Shown: positions 1 through 8,373 of the stretch, piece by piece
Layout of the letters: each line of letters starts with the position of its first letter
How positions within the stretch are numbered: position 1 is the stretch's first letter
Assembly: GCA_963828075.1 (NCBI GenBank)
Contig: CAWHDH010000021.1
Coordinates: 744,001 to 808,000, forward strand
Source of the DNA: JACCYI01 sp963828075
GTDB taxonomy: Bacteria; Actinomycetota; Thermoleophilia; Solirubrobacterales; Solirubrobacteraceae
Direction: 5' to 3'
Length of the DNA stretch: 64,000 nucleotides
The notes under the pieces: generated by a model
What the model saw: only the letters and a program-made list of their open reading frames with translations
Told to the model about the DNA's origin: nothing
The model's database searches: none
Translations under genes and position numbers: made by a program

Positions 1-613
1 AGCCGATCCAGAACGGCAGGGCGAGCCCGAGCAGCACCCAGAACACGAACGTGCGATCGATGAAGCGGATCGTCGGATCGGCGATCAGATCGGGTGCGTA
101 GCGCTCCTTCTTGGCCCGCTGGGTGTGGATGAACAGCCAGCCGACGTGGGCGTGGAGCAGCCCCTTCAGGACCCCGCGCCACCCGGGCCCGACGTCGACA
201 TGCGGGGAATGCGGGTCGCCGTGCTTGTCGGCGAACGCGTGGTGCTTGCGGTGGTCGGCGACCCATGCGGTGACCGGGCCTTCGATCGCCATGCTGCCCA
301 ACGCCGTCAGCGTCGCGCGGACCCACCGCTTCGCCTTGAACGCGCGGTGCGTGAGGTGGCGGTGGAAGCCGACCGTGATCCCGAGCGTCAGCGGGATGTA
401 CATGATCAGGAAGACGGCGATGTCGTGCCAGTGCAGGGCTTTCTGCCACAGCTGCCAGGCCACGACGCCCAGCGCGATGAAGGGCACGACGGTCACGATG
501 CCGGTGAGGGTGCGGTCCAGCGTCTCGTTCTGGGAGTGCTGGATGTCGTCGGGCGTCGGCGCGGGAGGGGCGCTCGGCGCGGCCTGGGGAGGGGTGCTCT
601 GTGCGGTCGCCAT
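1..613 (-). CDS. Acyl-CoA/fatty-acid desaturase (3' end outside window)
   Basis: Membrane di-iron desaturase that puts a double bond into fatty acyl chains. The reading frame starts at ATG 613 and stays open to base 1, so the C-terminal part is missing. After a Pro/Ala-rich N-terminus there are hydrophobic segments around residues 36-55 and 65-80, then the first histidine box HRHLTH (about residues 84-89) and a second box of the form HRKHH, followed by DPHSPH. These are the hallmarks of the delta-9 acyl-CoA desaturase family; the third histidine box would lie beyond the edge. The gene is divergent from the ATP-grasp gene. The family is secure, but regioselectivity and acyl carrier cannot be read from this fragment. 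Confidence 0.9.
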   Translation of the reverse strand, partial: MATAQSTPPQAAPSAPPAPTPDDIQHSQNETLDRTLTGIVTVVPFIALGVVAWQLWQKALHWHDIAVFLIMYIPLTLGITVGFHRHLTHRAFKAKRWVRATLTALGSMAIEGPVTAWVADHRKHHAFADKHGDPHSPHVDVGPGWRGVLKGLLHAHVGWLFIHTQRAKKERYAPDLIADPTIRFIDRTFVFWVLLGLALPFWIG

Positions 614-726
614 CGCTTCTGATCGTAGCCCGTCGCTCTGGCAATCGACCGGCGGGCGAACCGGGTGCACGAAGTCTTGTCCAAGTGGCGAACCCTGCGT
701 CCGCGCGATTGCGCGAAGCTGTGGGC

Positions 727-2157
727 ATGACCGCGATGCCGGAGTCGGTGACCCGCGCCCTGGAGGGTTATGAGGCGGGCGGCGGGTGGCACGACGAGGC
801 GGTGGGGCCCGACGGCGAGCCACGCCCCGAATGCGTCCCGATCCTCGAAGCCGTGACGCGCCAGGACCCGGCGCAGCTGCGTGCGAGGCTGGCGGGCGCG
901 ATCGACCGCCGCGGGGTCGCGTTCCACTCCGTCGACGGCGACGCCGCCTTCGCGGTCGACCCGGTTCCGCGGATCATCGAGGCGGCGGAGTGGCAGGAGC
1001 TCGAGGCGGGGCTCGCCCAGCGCGTCCGCGCGCTCGACGCGTTCGTCGCCGACGTCTATGGCGACCAGGCGATCATCGCGGCGGACATCGTGCCCCGGGC
1101 GGCGGTCGAGGGCTGCGACTACTACGAGCCGTCCCTGCGCGGTCACCGCCCGCCGGGTGGCGTGTGGACGAACATCTCCGGGCTGGACCTCGTCCGCGAC
1201 GAGCACGGCGAGCTGCGGGTCCTCGAGGACAACCTGCGCACGCCGTCGGGGATGGCGTACGCGATCGCGGCGCGCGAGGCGCTGGCGCCGCTGCTCGGCG
1301 ACGTCGAGCCGGCGCCACGCCCGCTCGACGGGCTGGCGGCCATGCTCGGCGACGTCCTCCGCGCCGCGGCGCCACCTGACGCGCGTGAGAGCGACGGGCT
1401 CCAGGCGGTGCTGCTCACCGACGGCCGCGACAACTCGGCGTTCTTCGAGCACCAGTGGCTCGCCGCCCATCTGCACATCGCGCTCGCCGAGGCCGACGAG
1501 CTCGAGGTCCGCGGCGGCTGGCTCCATCTGCATCGCCGCGGGGAGCGCGACTCGCGGCTGGTCGACGTCGTCTACCGGCGCACGAACGAGGACCGCGCCG
1601 CCGACCCGGTCGGCGAGCTGCTGCTCGAGCCATGGAAGAAGGGGACGGTGGGGCTGGTCAACGCGTTCGGCACGGGGGTCGCCGACGACAAGCTCCTGCA
1701 CGCCTACGTCGAGCAGATGGTCGCGTTCTACCTCGGCGAGGAGCCGTTGCTGCGATCCGTCCCGACGTACGACCTCTCGCGGCCGGAGGTGCTCGCCGAG
1801 CAGCGCCCGCGCCTGCGCGAGCTGGTGGTCAAGCCGCGGACCGGCCACGGCGGCGTCGGCATCGTCATCGGCCCGCACGCGAGCCCCGAGGACCTCGCGC
1901 GCGTCGCCGCCGACGTCGACGCGCGGCCTGACGCCTTCGTCGCCCAGGAGCTGGTGACGCTCTCGCGCCACCCCACCGCGATCGGCGACCGGCTCGCGCC
2001 GCGCCACGTCGACCTGCGGCCGTTCGTCTTCCACGCCGGCGAGCACGTCCAGGTGCTGCCCGGCGGCCTGACGCGCGTGGCGTTCACGGAGGGCTCCCTG
2101 GTGGTCAACTCGTCCCAGAACGGCGGCGCCAAGGACACGTGGGTGCTCCCGGCATGA
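727..2157 (+). CDS. Circularly permuted ATP-grasp type 2 protein
   Basis: Predicted ATP-dependent carboxylate-amine (peptide-bond) ligase of the DUF404/DUF407 family, 476 aa, the usual length. The family signatures are EDNLRTPSG in the first half, KPRTGHGGVGIVIG in the nucleotide-binding half, and a C-terminal VDLRPFVFHAG followed by VNSSQNGGAKDTW. ATG 727 was chosen because conserved sequence begins shortly after it; the frame is open further upstream, and ATG 736 is an alternative. The stop overlaps the next gene's start (ATGA), so the two are translationally coupled. In many bacteria this family is paired with GCS2-type ligases in clusters thought to make small peptides or modify proteins. 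The alpha-E and transglutaminase partners often found there are absent here. The substrate is unknown. Confidence 0.85.
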   Translation: MTAMPESVTRALEGYEAGGGWHDEAVGPDGEPRPECVPILEAVTRQDPAQLRARLAGAIDRRGVAFHSVDGDAAFAVDPVPRIIEAAEWQELEAGLAQRVRALDAFVADVYGDQAIIAADIVPRAAVEGCDYYEPSLRGHRPPGGVWTNISGLDLVRDEHGELRVLEDNLRTPSGMAYAIAAREALAPLLGDVEPAPRPLDGLAAMLGDVLRAAAPPDARESDGLQAVLLTDGRDNSAFFEHQWLAAHLHIALAEADELEVRGGWLHLHRRGERDSRLVDVVYRRTNEDRAADPVGELLLEPWKKGTVGLVNAFGTGVADDKLLHAYVEQMVAFYLGEEPLLRSVPTYDLSRPEVLAEQRPRLRELVVKPRTGHGGVGIVIGPHASPEDLARVAADVDARPDAFVAQELVTLSRHPTAIGDRLAPRHVDLRPFVFHAGEHVQVLPGGLTRVAFTEGSLVVNSSQNGGAKDTWVLPA

Positions 2158-3302
2158 GCAGGCCCGCCTGGGCGCAGTGGCGCGACGGCGCGCCGTGGAC
2201 GGTCGGCGCCGAGGAGGAGGTCATGCTCCTGGACCCGCGGACGTGGGCGCTGGCGCCGCGGATCGACGACGTCCTCTTCGCTCTGGACCACGACCTCGCG
2301 GAGCACGCGAGCGCCGAGACCCACGGCTCCGCGATCGAGCTCGCGACGCGCCCGCACCGAACCGCGGGCGCCGCCGCGGCCGAGCTCGCCGACCTCCGTC
2401 GCCGGCTCGCCGACGTGCTCGAGCGGCTCGATCTCGCGGCCGCCGTGGCCGGCACGCACCCGACCGCGGTGTGGTCGGACACGGTGGTCTCCTCGGGCGC
2501 GCGCTACCAGGCGATCCACGGCTCGATGCGCGAGCTCGCGCGCCGCGAGCCGACGTTCGCCCTGCACGTGCACGTGGCGATCCCGACGCCGTCGATGGCC
2601 ACCCGCGCGCTGACCGCGATGCGCGCGCACGTCCCGCTGCTGCTCGCGCTGGCGGCCAACTCGCCGTTCTGGCAGGGCCGCGACACCGGCCTCGCGTCAA
2701 CGCGCACGCCGCTCTTCCAGGCGTTCCCGCGTGTCGGCATCCCGCGCGCGTTTCGCGACTACGCCGACTACGTCGAGGCGGTCGACGTCCTGCTGCGCTG
2801 CCGTGCGTTCCCGGAGCCGACGTTCCTGTGGTGGGACCTCCGCCTGCAGCCGCGCTTCGGGACGCTCGAGGTGCGGGTGATGGACGCCCAGGTCCATCCG
2901 TCCGACACGGCGGCGCTGCTCGCGCTCGTCCAGTGCCTGGTCCGTCTCGAGGCGCTCGAGGGGTTCGTCGCCTCGCGCCTCGTGCACGCGCCGGAGGTGC
3001 TCGACGAGAACCGCTTCCTGGCCACGCGCGACGGGATGGACGCCGCGCTGCTCGACCCGGTCGCCGAGCGCGCGCGCCCGATCGCCGACTGGCTCGACGA
3101 AGTGCTCGAGGCGTGCGCGCCGCACGCGGCGGCGCTGGGCTGCGAGGCCGAGCTGGCCCTGGTCCCGGCGCTCGCCGCCGACACGGGCGCCGCCTTCCAG
3201 CGCGCGGTGGCGGCGCGCTCCGTGAGCGGGCCGGCCGGCGTCGCCGAGGCGCTCGCCACGTGGTTCGCCGCTCCGCACCCGCAGCCCGCGCTGCGGCGCT
3301 GA
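2154..3302 (+). CDS. Carboxylate-amine ligase, YbdK/GCS2 family
   Basis: Glutamate-cysteine-ligase-like enzyme (382 aa) that would join a carboxylate to an amine with ATP. Visible family motifs are VGAEEEVMLLD near the N-terminus, THGSAIELATRPH, the metal/nucleotide-site stretch ALHVHVAIP, NSPFWQGRDTGLASTR, and TLEVRVMDAQ in the C-terminal half. ATG 2154 was chosen because it gives the ATGA overlap with the ATP-grasp gene and places the EEE motif about 20 residues in, as in relatives. The pairing suggests the two ligases act in sequence on one product, possibly a gamma-glutamyl or short peptide compound; that is inference. EgtA/GshA activity is possible, but no ergothioneine or mycothiol gene lies nearby. 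Confidence 0.85.
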   Translation: MSRPAWAQWRDGAPWTVGAEEEVMLLDPRTWALAPRIDDVLFALDHDLAEHASAETHGSAIELATRPHRTAGAAAAELADLRRRLADVLERLDLAAAVAGTHPTAVWSDTVVSSGARYQAIHGSMRELARREPTFALHVHVAIPTPSMATRALTAMRAHVPLLLALAANSPFWQGRDTGLASTRTPLFQAFPRVGIPRAFRDYADYVEAVDVLLRCRAFPEPTFLWWDLRLQPRFGTLEVRVMDAQVHPSDTAALLALVQCLVRLEALEGFVASRLVHAPEVLDENRFLATRDGMDAALLDPVAERARPIADWLDEVLEACAPHAAALGCEAELALVPALAADTGAAFQRAVAARSVSGPAGVAEALATWFAAPHPQPALRR

Positions 3303-3327
3303 CCTGCGGCGCGTCGGCGGCGGCGAT

Positions 3328-4560
3328 CTATCGAGTCGCGCCGGCGAGCTCGCGCTCGAACGGCGTGCGGAACCTGGGGGCGAAGCGGCGCTCGGCGAGC
3401 CAACCGCGCAGCCGTTCGGCCTCAGCCTGGATGGCGTTGCGGGCGTCGGCGCCGACGTCCTCGAGCAGCCCGAGGGCGATCTCTCCGCCCGCACGCTGCC
3501 CCCATGCGCCGACGACCCGGCCGCACCACCAGACCGTCGGCCCTGCGTTGCCGGTGCGGTCGAACAGGATCTCGCGGTGCGGGCCGAGGTACCAGTCTCG
3601 CTCGAACCAGCCCATCGTCACCGGATCCAGGGCGGGTACCAGGGCGGCGTGCGGCTCGGGGGACGGGCTGGGCTCGTCGTCGCCTTGGAGGACGTATGCG
3701 ATCGCGCCGCTGTCGAGCTCGACCTCGGCCGGCTTGATGTCGGCGAGGACCTTCTTGAGGAGGCCTGCGGTCCAACCCGTCCACCACTTCAGGTCAGTGA
3801 ACGTCCCGGGGCCGAAGGTGCGCAGCCACCGCCTGGCGAGCACGGAAGCGGCCTCTTCGAGCGGGATCCTCTCGAGCTCCGCTCCCAGCCAAGCGCCGGT
3901 GGGCGCCCACCGGTAGCGCGTGCTCTTCCAGCTGCCCTCGGGCCGGCCGCGGACGATCCGGCCGTCGGCGGCCAGCAGGGAGAGGACCCGGTTCGACGTG
4001 CCCTGGACCGCCTCGTACGGCTTGCCCTGGGCGACCCGCATCTGCTCGCGCAGCGCGGGGACCGCCTCGCGCAGCTCGGCGGCGGTCGCGTCTCCGCGCG
4101 CGCGAAGGGCCTCGAGCGTCTGCGCCTGGGCGGCGGGCAGCCATTTGTCGCCGTCATCCGTGACCCCGAACTGCTCGAGGTGACCGATGAACTTGCGCCG
4201 CTCGACCTTGGCTATCGCGTCGGTGCACGCGGCCTGGACGACGGGCGCCAGGTCGGCGGGCACGACGAACATCGTCCGCCGCATGCCGAGCATCCGGACG
4301 AGCTTGCGTTCGTCGTAGAGCGCGTGGTCGATGCCGGCGTCGGGCGGCGGGTCGGTGAGGCGGGCGTAGGCCGAGAGATAGACCGTCGCCGCGTCTGTGG
4401 CGTGCAGGGCGACGATGTCGCTGGTCGCGGCGGTCACGTCGTCGGCGCGGGCTTCCGGTGCGAGGCGGTGGCGGACGGCGAGCCGAGCTTGGCGCTCCTC
4501 GTCGGTGATCCGCCGCACCCGCTGGAGCCTACGCGCCCCCTCGGCTTCAGAACTGCGCAT
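3328..4560 (-). CDS. Winged-helix DNA-binding protein (HTH_42/DUF1006, AlkZ-like)
   Basis: Protein of the winged-helix superfamily that includes the AlkZ/YcaQ DNA glycosylases. Starting at ATG 4560 gives 410 aa. Family stretches include RITDEERQARLAVRHRLA at the N-terminus, an MLGMRRTMFVVP segment and a C-terminal FDRTGNAGPTVWWCGRVVG. Single-domain actinobacterial members of this type are common and mostly uncharacterised; a role in DNA repair or regulation is inferred from the fold. GTG 4518 (giving VRRITDEERQ) is a plausible alternative start, since conserved sequence begins there. The region around ATG 4560 is duplicated about 70 bp upstream (see the repeat at 4551-4662). The gene converges on the YbdK gene with a gap of 25 bp. 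Confidence 0.8.
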   Translation of the reverse strand: MRSSEAEGARRLQRVRRITDEERQARLAVRHRLAPEARADDVTAATSDIVALHATDAATVYLSAYARLTDPPPDAGIDHALYDERKLVRMLGMRRTMFVVPADLAPVVQAACTDAIAKVERRKFIGHLEQFGVTDDGDKWLPAAQAQTLEALRARGDATAAELREAVPALREQMRVAQGKPYEAVQGTSNRVLSLLAADGRIVRGRPEGSWKSTRYRWAPTGAWLGAELERIPLEEAASVLARRWLRTFGPGTFTDLKWWTGWTAGLLKKVLADIKPAEVELDSGAIAYVLQGDDEPSPSPEPHAALVPALDPVTMGWFERDWYLGPHREILFDRTGNAGPTVWWCGRVVGAWGQRAGGEIALGLLEDVGADARNAIQAEAERLRGWLAERRFAPRFRTPFERELAGATR

Positions 4561-4662
4561 CGAGTGAGCGGCCTGGGCGGCCGAGGCGGTTCGCTTCACG
4601 AGACGCTTGCTATGCGTCGGAACTGCGCATTGAGTGGAAATTCTTGGGCGGTCTCGGCGGTT
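4551..4662. repeat. Imperfect direct repeat of a translation-start region
   Basis: A segment at 4551-4591 is repeated at 4621-4662. Both begin AACTGCGCAT[C/T]GAGTG and share TGGGCGG and GGCGGTT at matching offsets, with a diverged middle. On the minus strand each copy carries ATG CGC AGT TC: copy 1 is the proposed start of the winged-helix gene (MRSSEA...), and copy 2 opens a six-codon ORF, MRSSDA then TAG, at 4630-4610. It may be a duplicated leader or operator; no function is proven. Confidence 0.6.
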
Positions 4663-4701
4663 TTGGGGCGGGCCGGTGATCGGATGGCGGGATGGCACGC
4701 C

Positions 4702-4808
4702 GTCAACCACCCCCATCGTCAGCCCCGGATCACATGGGGGTGATTCACCCCAATAGTTCGGGTCAACCACCCCCAGGCGGCGCTTCGGGGCGCATGGGGG
4801 TGGTTGAC
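4702..4808. repeat. Cluster of inverted GTCAACCACCCCCA repeats
   Basis: GTCAACCACCCCCAT (4702-4716) is the exact reverse complement of ATGGGGGTGGTTGAC (4794-4808). Between them lie a second copy, GTCAACCACCCCCAG (4762-4776), and a near-palindrome with GGGGTGA and TCACCCC arms (about 4736-4750). The right-most arm contains the ATG at 4794 used as the start of the endonuclease-like gene. The copies could fold into alternative hairpins at the 5' end of that transcript, or be a mobile palindromic repeat. Confidence 0.75.
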
Positions 4809-5663
4809 GTCCTCCTCGCCCGCCGCTCCGAGGCGCAGCATGGACTCGTCACGCGGCGTGACCTCCTCGATGCGGGGGTTACCCGCGCAGAGCTCGACCA
4901 CCGCGTCCGGATCAGCCGGCTCCACGTCGTCCACCGGGGTGTCTACTCGGTCGGCCACCGCGCGCTCACCGCCGATGCGGTCTCGCTCGCCGCGGTGCTC
5001 GCGTGCGGTCCCGAGGCGGCGCTGCACCTCGGGTGGGCAGCGGCGCACTGGCGGATGCTGTCGGCCGCCCCCGATCCGATCGAGGTGGTGCACACCGGTG
5101 CCCGGCGTACCGGGCCCGAAGGTGTCCGACTCCGCCGGACGGTCCGCCTCGAGGCGGAGATCCATCGCGACGTGCCGGTCACGACGCCGCTCCGCACCCT
5201 GCTGGACCTCGCCGCCACAAGCCACCCTGGTCTGGAACTCGCCGTCAACGAGGCCCAAGCGCTCAAACTCGTCACCCACGCCGAACTCGAACACCTCGCA
5301 TCATCGGGCCGCCGCGGCAGCGCCGCCATCCGCCACGTGATCCAGGACGTCCCCGGCTACACCCGCGAGGAGGCCGAGCGCCGCCTGCGCTCACTCATCC
5401 TCAAAGCGCAGTCGCCACGTCCGCGCCTCAACCAGTGCGTAGAGGGACACGACGCCGACGCCGTCTGGCTCGACCAACGGCTCGTGATCGAGGTCGACGG
5501 CTACGCCAGCCATGGCTCCCGCCACGCCTTCGAGCGCGACCGCCGCCTCGACCAGCAGCGCACCGCCGCCGGCTACCGCACCCTCCGCGTCACCTGGCGG
5601 CAGCTGACCCGTGAGCCCGAGGCGGTCGTCGCCGGCATCGCCACCGCCCTCGCGCGGAACTAG
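4794..5663 (+). CDS. AbiEi-like antitoxin domain plus DUF559 endonuclease-like domain
   Basis: 289-aa protein. The N-terminal half resembles the winged-helix type IV antitoxin (AbiEi) region: AQHGLVTRRDLLDAGV followed by VVHRGVYSVG. The C-terminal 70 residues are a DUF559/Vsr-like nuclease fold with VWLDQRLVIEVDGYASH, carrying acidic catalytic-type residues, and a final RTLRVTWRQL strand. Such fusions occur in many copies in Solirubrobacterales and their role is not established; no AbiEii toxin lies next to it. ATG 4794 puts the conserved QHGLVTRR about 14 residues in, as in relatives. ATG 4734 and 4692 are in frame, but they would translate the palindromic repeats. Its TAG and the sufD TAG on the other strand share the sequence CTAG. 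Confidence 0.75.
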   Translation: MGVVDVLLARRSEAQHGLVTRRDLLDAGVTRAELDHRVRISRLHVVHRGVYSVGHRALTADAVSLAAVLACGPEAALHLGWAAAHWRMLSAAPDPIEVVHTGARRTGPEGVRLRRTVRLEAEIHRDVPVTTPLRTLLDLAATSHPGLELAVNEAQALKLVTHAELEHLASSGRRGSAAIRHVIQDVPGYTREEAERRLRSLILKAQSPRPRLNQCVEGHDADAVWLDQRLVIEVDGYASHGSRHAFERDRRLDQQRTAAGYRTLRVTWRQLTREPEAVVAGIATALARN

Positions 5664-6940
5664 GCGAGGACGGTCTCGAGGCGGCGCTCGATCGTCGCGC
5701 CCATCGCCTCGCGGAACGGGCCCTCCTCGAAGCGCTCGACGAGCTCGGCGAGGAACCCCTCGATGACGAGCCGGCGCGAGTCAGAGTCCGACAGCCCGCG
5801 CGAGCGCAGGTAGAAGAGCTGGTCGGGGTCGATCTGGGCGATCGCCGCGGCGTGGGTGCAGCGGACGTCGTTTGCGAGGATCTCGAGCCCCGGGATCGCG
5901 TCGGCGTGGGCGCGCTTGGAGAGCAGGAGGTTGCGGCACTCCTGGAAGCCGTCGGTCTGCTGGGCGCCCGGGTCGACCTTGATCACCCCGCGCCACACGG
6001 CGCTCGACCGGCCGTTCAGGATCCCGCGGAACGCGAGGTCGGAGACGCAGTTGGGGGCCGCGTGCTCCTGGGTGGTGTCGAAGTCGACGTGCTGGCGGCC
6101 GTGGGGCGCGTAGGCGCCGGTGACCTTGCCGTGGGCGCCCGGCCCGGCCAGCTGGGTCTCCATCCGCACGCGGCCGTTCGCGCCGCCGAAGCCCAGGGCG
6201 ACCCAGTCGATCGAGCCGTCGCGCTCGACCTCGGCGCGCTGGGCGCCGAACACCCATGACTTCTCGTTGAGGTCCTGGCCGCAGACGTAGCGCAGCTTGG
6301 CGTTCTGGCCCACGCGCAGCTCGACGACCGTGTTGAGCAGCGACTGCGTCTCGGCGTCGGCGGACAGGTACTGCTCCCAGACCTCGGCCTCGGCGCCCTC
6401 GTCCAGCACGATCAGCACGCGGCGGTTCAGCGCCGTCATCGGGGCGGCGGTGATCGCGGTCAGCAGGATCGGCGCCTCGACCTTCACCCCGCGCGGGACG
6501 TAGACGAACGCGCCGCCCGTCCAGTCCGCGTCGTTGGCGGCGACGAAGATGTCCGAGCCCTCGAGCGAGACGACCTCGCCGAGGTGCGGCTCGACCAGCT
6601 CCGGATGGCGCTCGACCGCGAGCGTCAGCGGGAGGATGACGGGGCCGTCCTCGACAGCCTCGGGCTCGCCGAGGACGCGGCCGTCGACCTGGACGAGCTC
6701 GATCGCGTCGGCCGGGACCTCGAGCATGTGCTCGACATCGGCGGCGGCCGCGTCGCCCTCGCCCGGTGCCACCGGCGCGAATGCTTCCAAAGCGAACGAG
6801 TTGCCGAGCTGGGTGAACTCCCAGCCGGCCTTGCCCTTGTGTTTGGGGAGGTCGAGCGAGCCCTGCAGAGCGACGGCGCGCTCCCGGCGCGCCGTCAGCC
6901 ACTGCGGCTCGCGGACTGTGCCCGCGACGACCTCAGCCAA
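5660..6940 (-). CDS. sufD: Fe-S cluster assembly protein SufD
   Basis: Scaffold component of the SufBCD complex, which builds Fe-S clusters with the ATPase SufC; cytoplasmic. It is 426 aa with the beta-helix core typical of SufB/SufD: FVYVPRGVKVEAPI in the middle, then QHVDFDTTQEHAAPNC and the C-terminal LRSRGLSDSDSRRLVIEGF. The conserved His of SufD is present in the NDVRCTHAAAIAQIDPDQLFY stretch. ATG 6940 lies inside the end of sufB (8-nt overlap), indicating coupling. The partner sufC is not here but in the second suf block at 13.6-14.4 kb. Confidence 0.95.
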   Translation of the reverse strand: MAEVVAGTVREPQWLTARRERAVALQGSLDLPKHKGKAGWEFTQLGNSFALEAFAPVAPGEGDAAAADVEHMLEVPADAIELVQVDGRVLGEPEAVEDGPVILPLTLAVERHPELVEPHLGEVVSLEGSDIFVAANDADWTGGAFVYVPRGVKVEAPILLTAITAAPMTALNRRVLIVLDEGAEAEVWEQYLSADAETQSLLNTVVELRVGQNAKLRYVCGQDLNEKSWVFGAQRAEVERDGSIDWVALGFGGANGRVRMETQLAGPGAHGKVTGAYAPHGRQHVDFDTTQEHAAPNCVSDLAFRGILNGRSSAVWRGVIKVDPGAQQTDGFQECRNLLLSKRAHADAIPGLEILANDVRCTHAAAIAQIDPDQLFYLRSRGLSDSDSRRLVIEGFLAELVERFEEGPFREAMGATIERRLETVLA

Positions 6941-8369
6941 TGGAACCCTCCATCTGCAGCTCGATCAGCCGGTTCATCTCGACGGCGTACTCCATCGGGA
7001 GCTCCTTGACGATCGGCTCGATGAAGCCGTTGACGATCAGCTTGCCGGCCTCCTCCTCGTCGAGGCCGCGGCTCATCAGGTAGAAGAGCTGCTCCTCGCC
7101 GATCTTCGAGACCGACGCCTCGTGGCCGACGTCGACGTCGTCCTCGCCGATGCGGATGGTCGGGTAGGTGTCCGAGCGCGAGTCCTCGTCGAGCAGCAGC
7201 GCGTCGCAGACGACCTTGGACTTCGAGCCGTGGGCGCCCTTGGCGACCTCGAGCAGGCCGCGATAGGAGGACCGGCCGCCGTCCTTGGAGATCGACTTGG
7301 CGAAGATGTTCGACGTCGTGTTCGGCGCCGCGTGGATGATCTTCGCGCCGGCGTCCTGGTGCTGGCCCTTGCCCGCGAACGCGATCGACAGAACCTCGCC
7401 GTGGGCGCGCTCGCCGGTCAGGTAGACCGACGGGTACTTCATCGTCAGCTTCGAGCCGAGGTTGCAGTCGACCCACTCGACGGTCGCGTCGGTCTCGGCG
7501 ACCGCGCGCTTGGTGACGAGGTTGTAGACGTTCTGCGACCAGTTCTGGACCGTCGTGTAGCGGATGCGGGCACCCGGCTTGGCGAGCAGCTCGACGACCG
7601 CGGAGTGCAGCGAGTCGGTCGACCAGACCGGCGCCGTGCAGCCCTCGACGTAGTGCACGTAGGAGCCCTCGTCGGCGATGATGAGCGTCCGCTCGAACTG
7701 GCCCATGTTCTCGGTGTTGATGCGGAAGTAGGCCTGCAGCGGCATCTCGACCTTGACGCCCTTGGGCACGTAGACGAACGAGCCGCCCGACCAGACCGCG
7801 GAGTTCAGCGCCGCGAGCTTGTTGTCGTTGGACGGGATGATCGTCGCGAAGTGCTCGCGGACGAGGTCCTCGTGCTCACGGAGCCCGGTGTCCATGTCCA
7901 TGAAGATCACGCCCTGCTTCTCGAGATCCTCGCGCACCTGGTGGTAGACGACCTCGGACTCGTACTGGGCGCCGACGCCGGAGAGGAACTTGCGCTCGGC
8001 CTCGGGGATGCCGAGCTTGTCGAAGGTCCGCTTGATGTCCTCGGGGACGTCGTCCCAGGTCTTCGAGGACTTCTCCGAGGCGCGGACGAAGTAGTGGATG
8101 TCGTCGTAGTCGACGTCGGCCAGCATCGGCGAGCCCCACGTGGGCTGCGGCTTGGCGAAGAAGTGCTCCAGCGCCTTCAGGCGGAAGTCGAGCATCCACT
8201 GCGGCTCCTGCTTGAACGCCGAGATCTGCTCGACGATCTCGCGGTTGATCCCCTTGGGCGCCTTGAAGGCGTAGCCCGTCTCGGGATCGTGGAACCCGAA
8301 CTTCTCCTTGTAATCCGCGTTGATGCCGCTCAGCTCGCGCTGCTCGGCGAGCACCTCAGGGGTGGCCAT
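6933..8369 (-). CDS. sufB: Fe-S cluster assembly scaffold SufB
   Basis: Core scaffold of SUF Fe-S cluster assembly, 478 aa, normal length. Signature stretches are GFHDPETGYAFKAPKGINRE near the N-terminus, VWSGGSFVYVPKGVKVEMPL, the cysteine-bearing VEGCTAPVWSTDSLHSA, KGQHQDAGAKIIHAAPNTTS, and YLMSRGLDEEEAGKLIVNGF at the C-terminus. It starts 4 nt after the Rieske ferredoxin stop and overlaps sufD by 8 nt, so Rieske-sufB-sufD form one transcription unit. It is likely controlled by the Rrf2-family regulator at 14.4 kb, but no matching operator was proven upstream of this block. Confidence 0.97.
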   Translation of the reverse strand: MATPEVLAEQRELSGINADYKEKFGFHDPETGYAFKAPKGINREIVEQISAFKQEPQWMLDFRLKALEHFFAKPQPTWGSPMLADVDYDDIHYFVRASEKSSKTWDDVPEDIKRTFDKLGIPEAERKFLSGVGAQYESEVVYHQVREDLEKQGVIFMDMDTGLREHEDLVREHFATIIPSNDNKLAALNSAVWSGGSFVYVPKGVKVEMPLQAYFRINTENMGQFERTLIIADEGSYVHYVEGCTAPVWSTDSLHSAVVELLAKPGARIRYTTVQNWSQNVYNLVTKRAVAETDATVEWVDCNLGSKLTMKYPSVYLTGERAHGEVLSIAFAGKGQHQDAGAKIIHAAPNTTSNIFAKSISKDGGRSSYRGLLEVAKGAHGSKSKVVCDALLLDEDSRSDTYPTIRIGEDDVDVGHEASVSKIGEEQLFYLMSRGLDEEEAGKLIVNGFIEPIVKELPMEYAVEMNRLIELQMEGSIG

Positions 8370-8373
8370 TGGT

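Noticed and set aside
493..2046. 517-codon frame on the minus strand over the ATP-grasp gene
   Set aside because: The plus strand has clear ATP-grasp motifs; the minus frame also runs across the desaturase start in another frame.
4561..4770. 70-residue N-terminal extension of the winged-helix protein
   Set aside because: It would be translated through the direct repeat and palindromes and has no conserved sequence.
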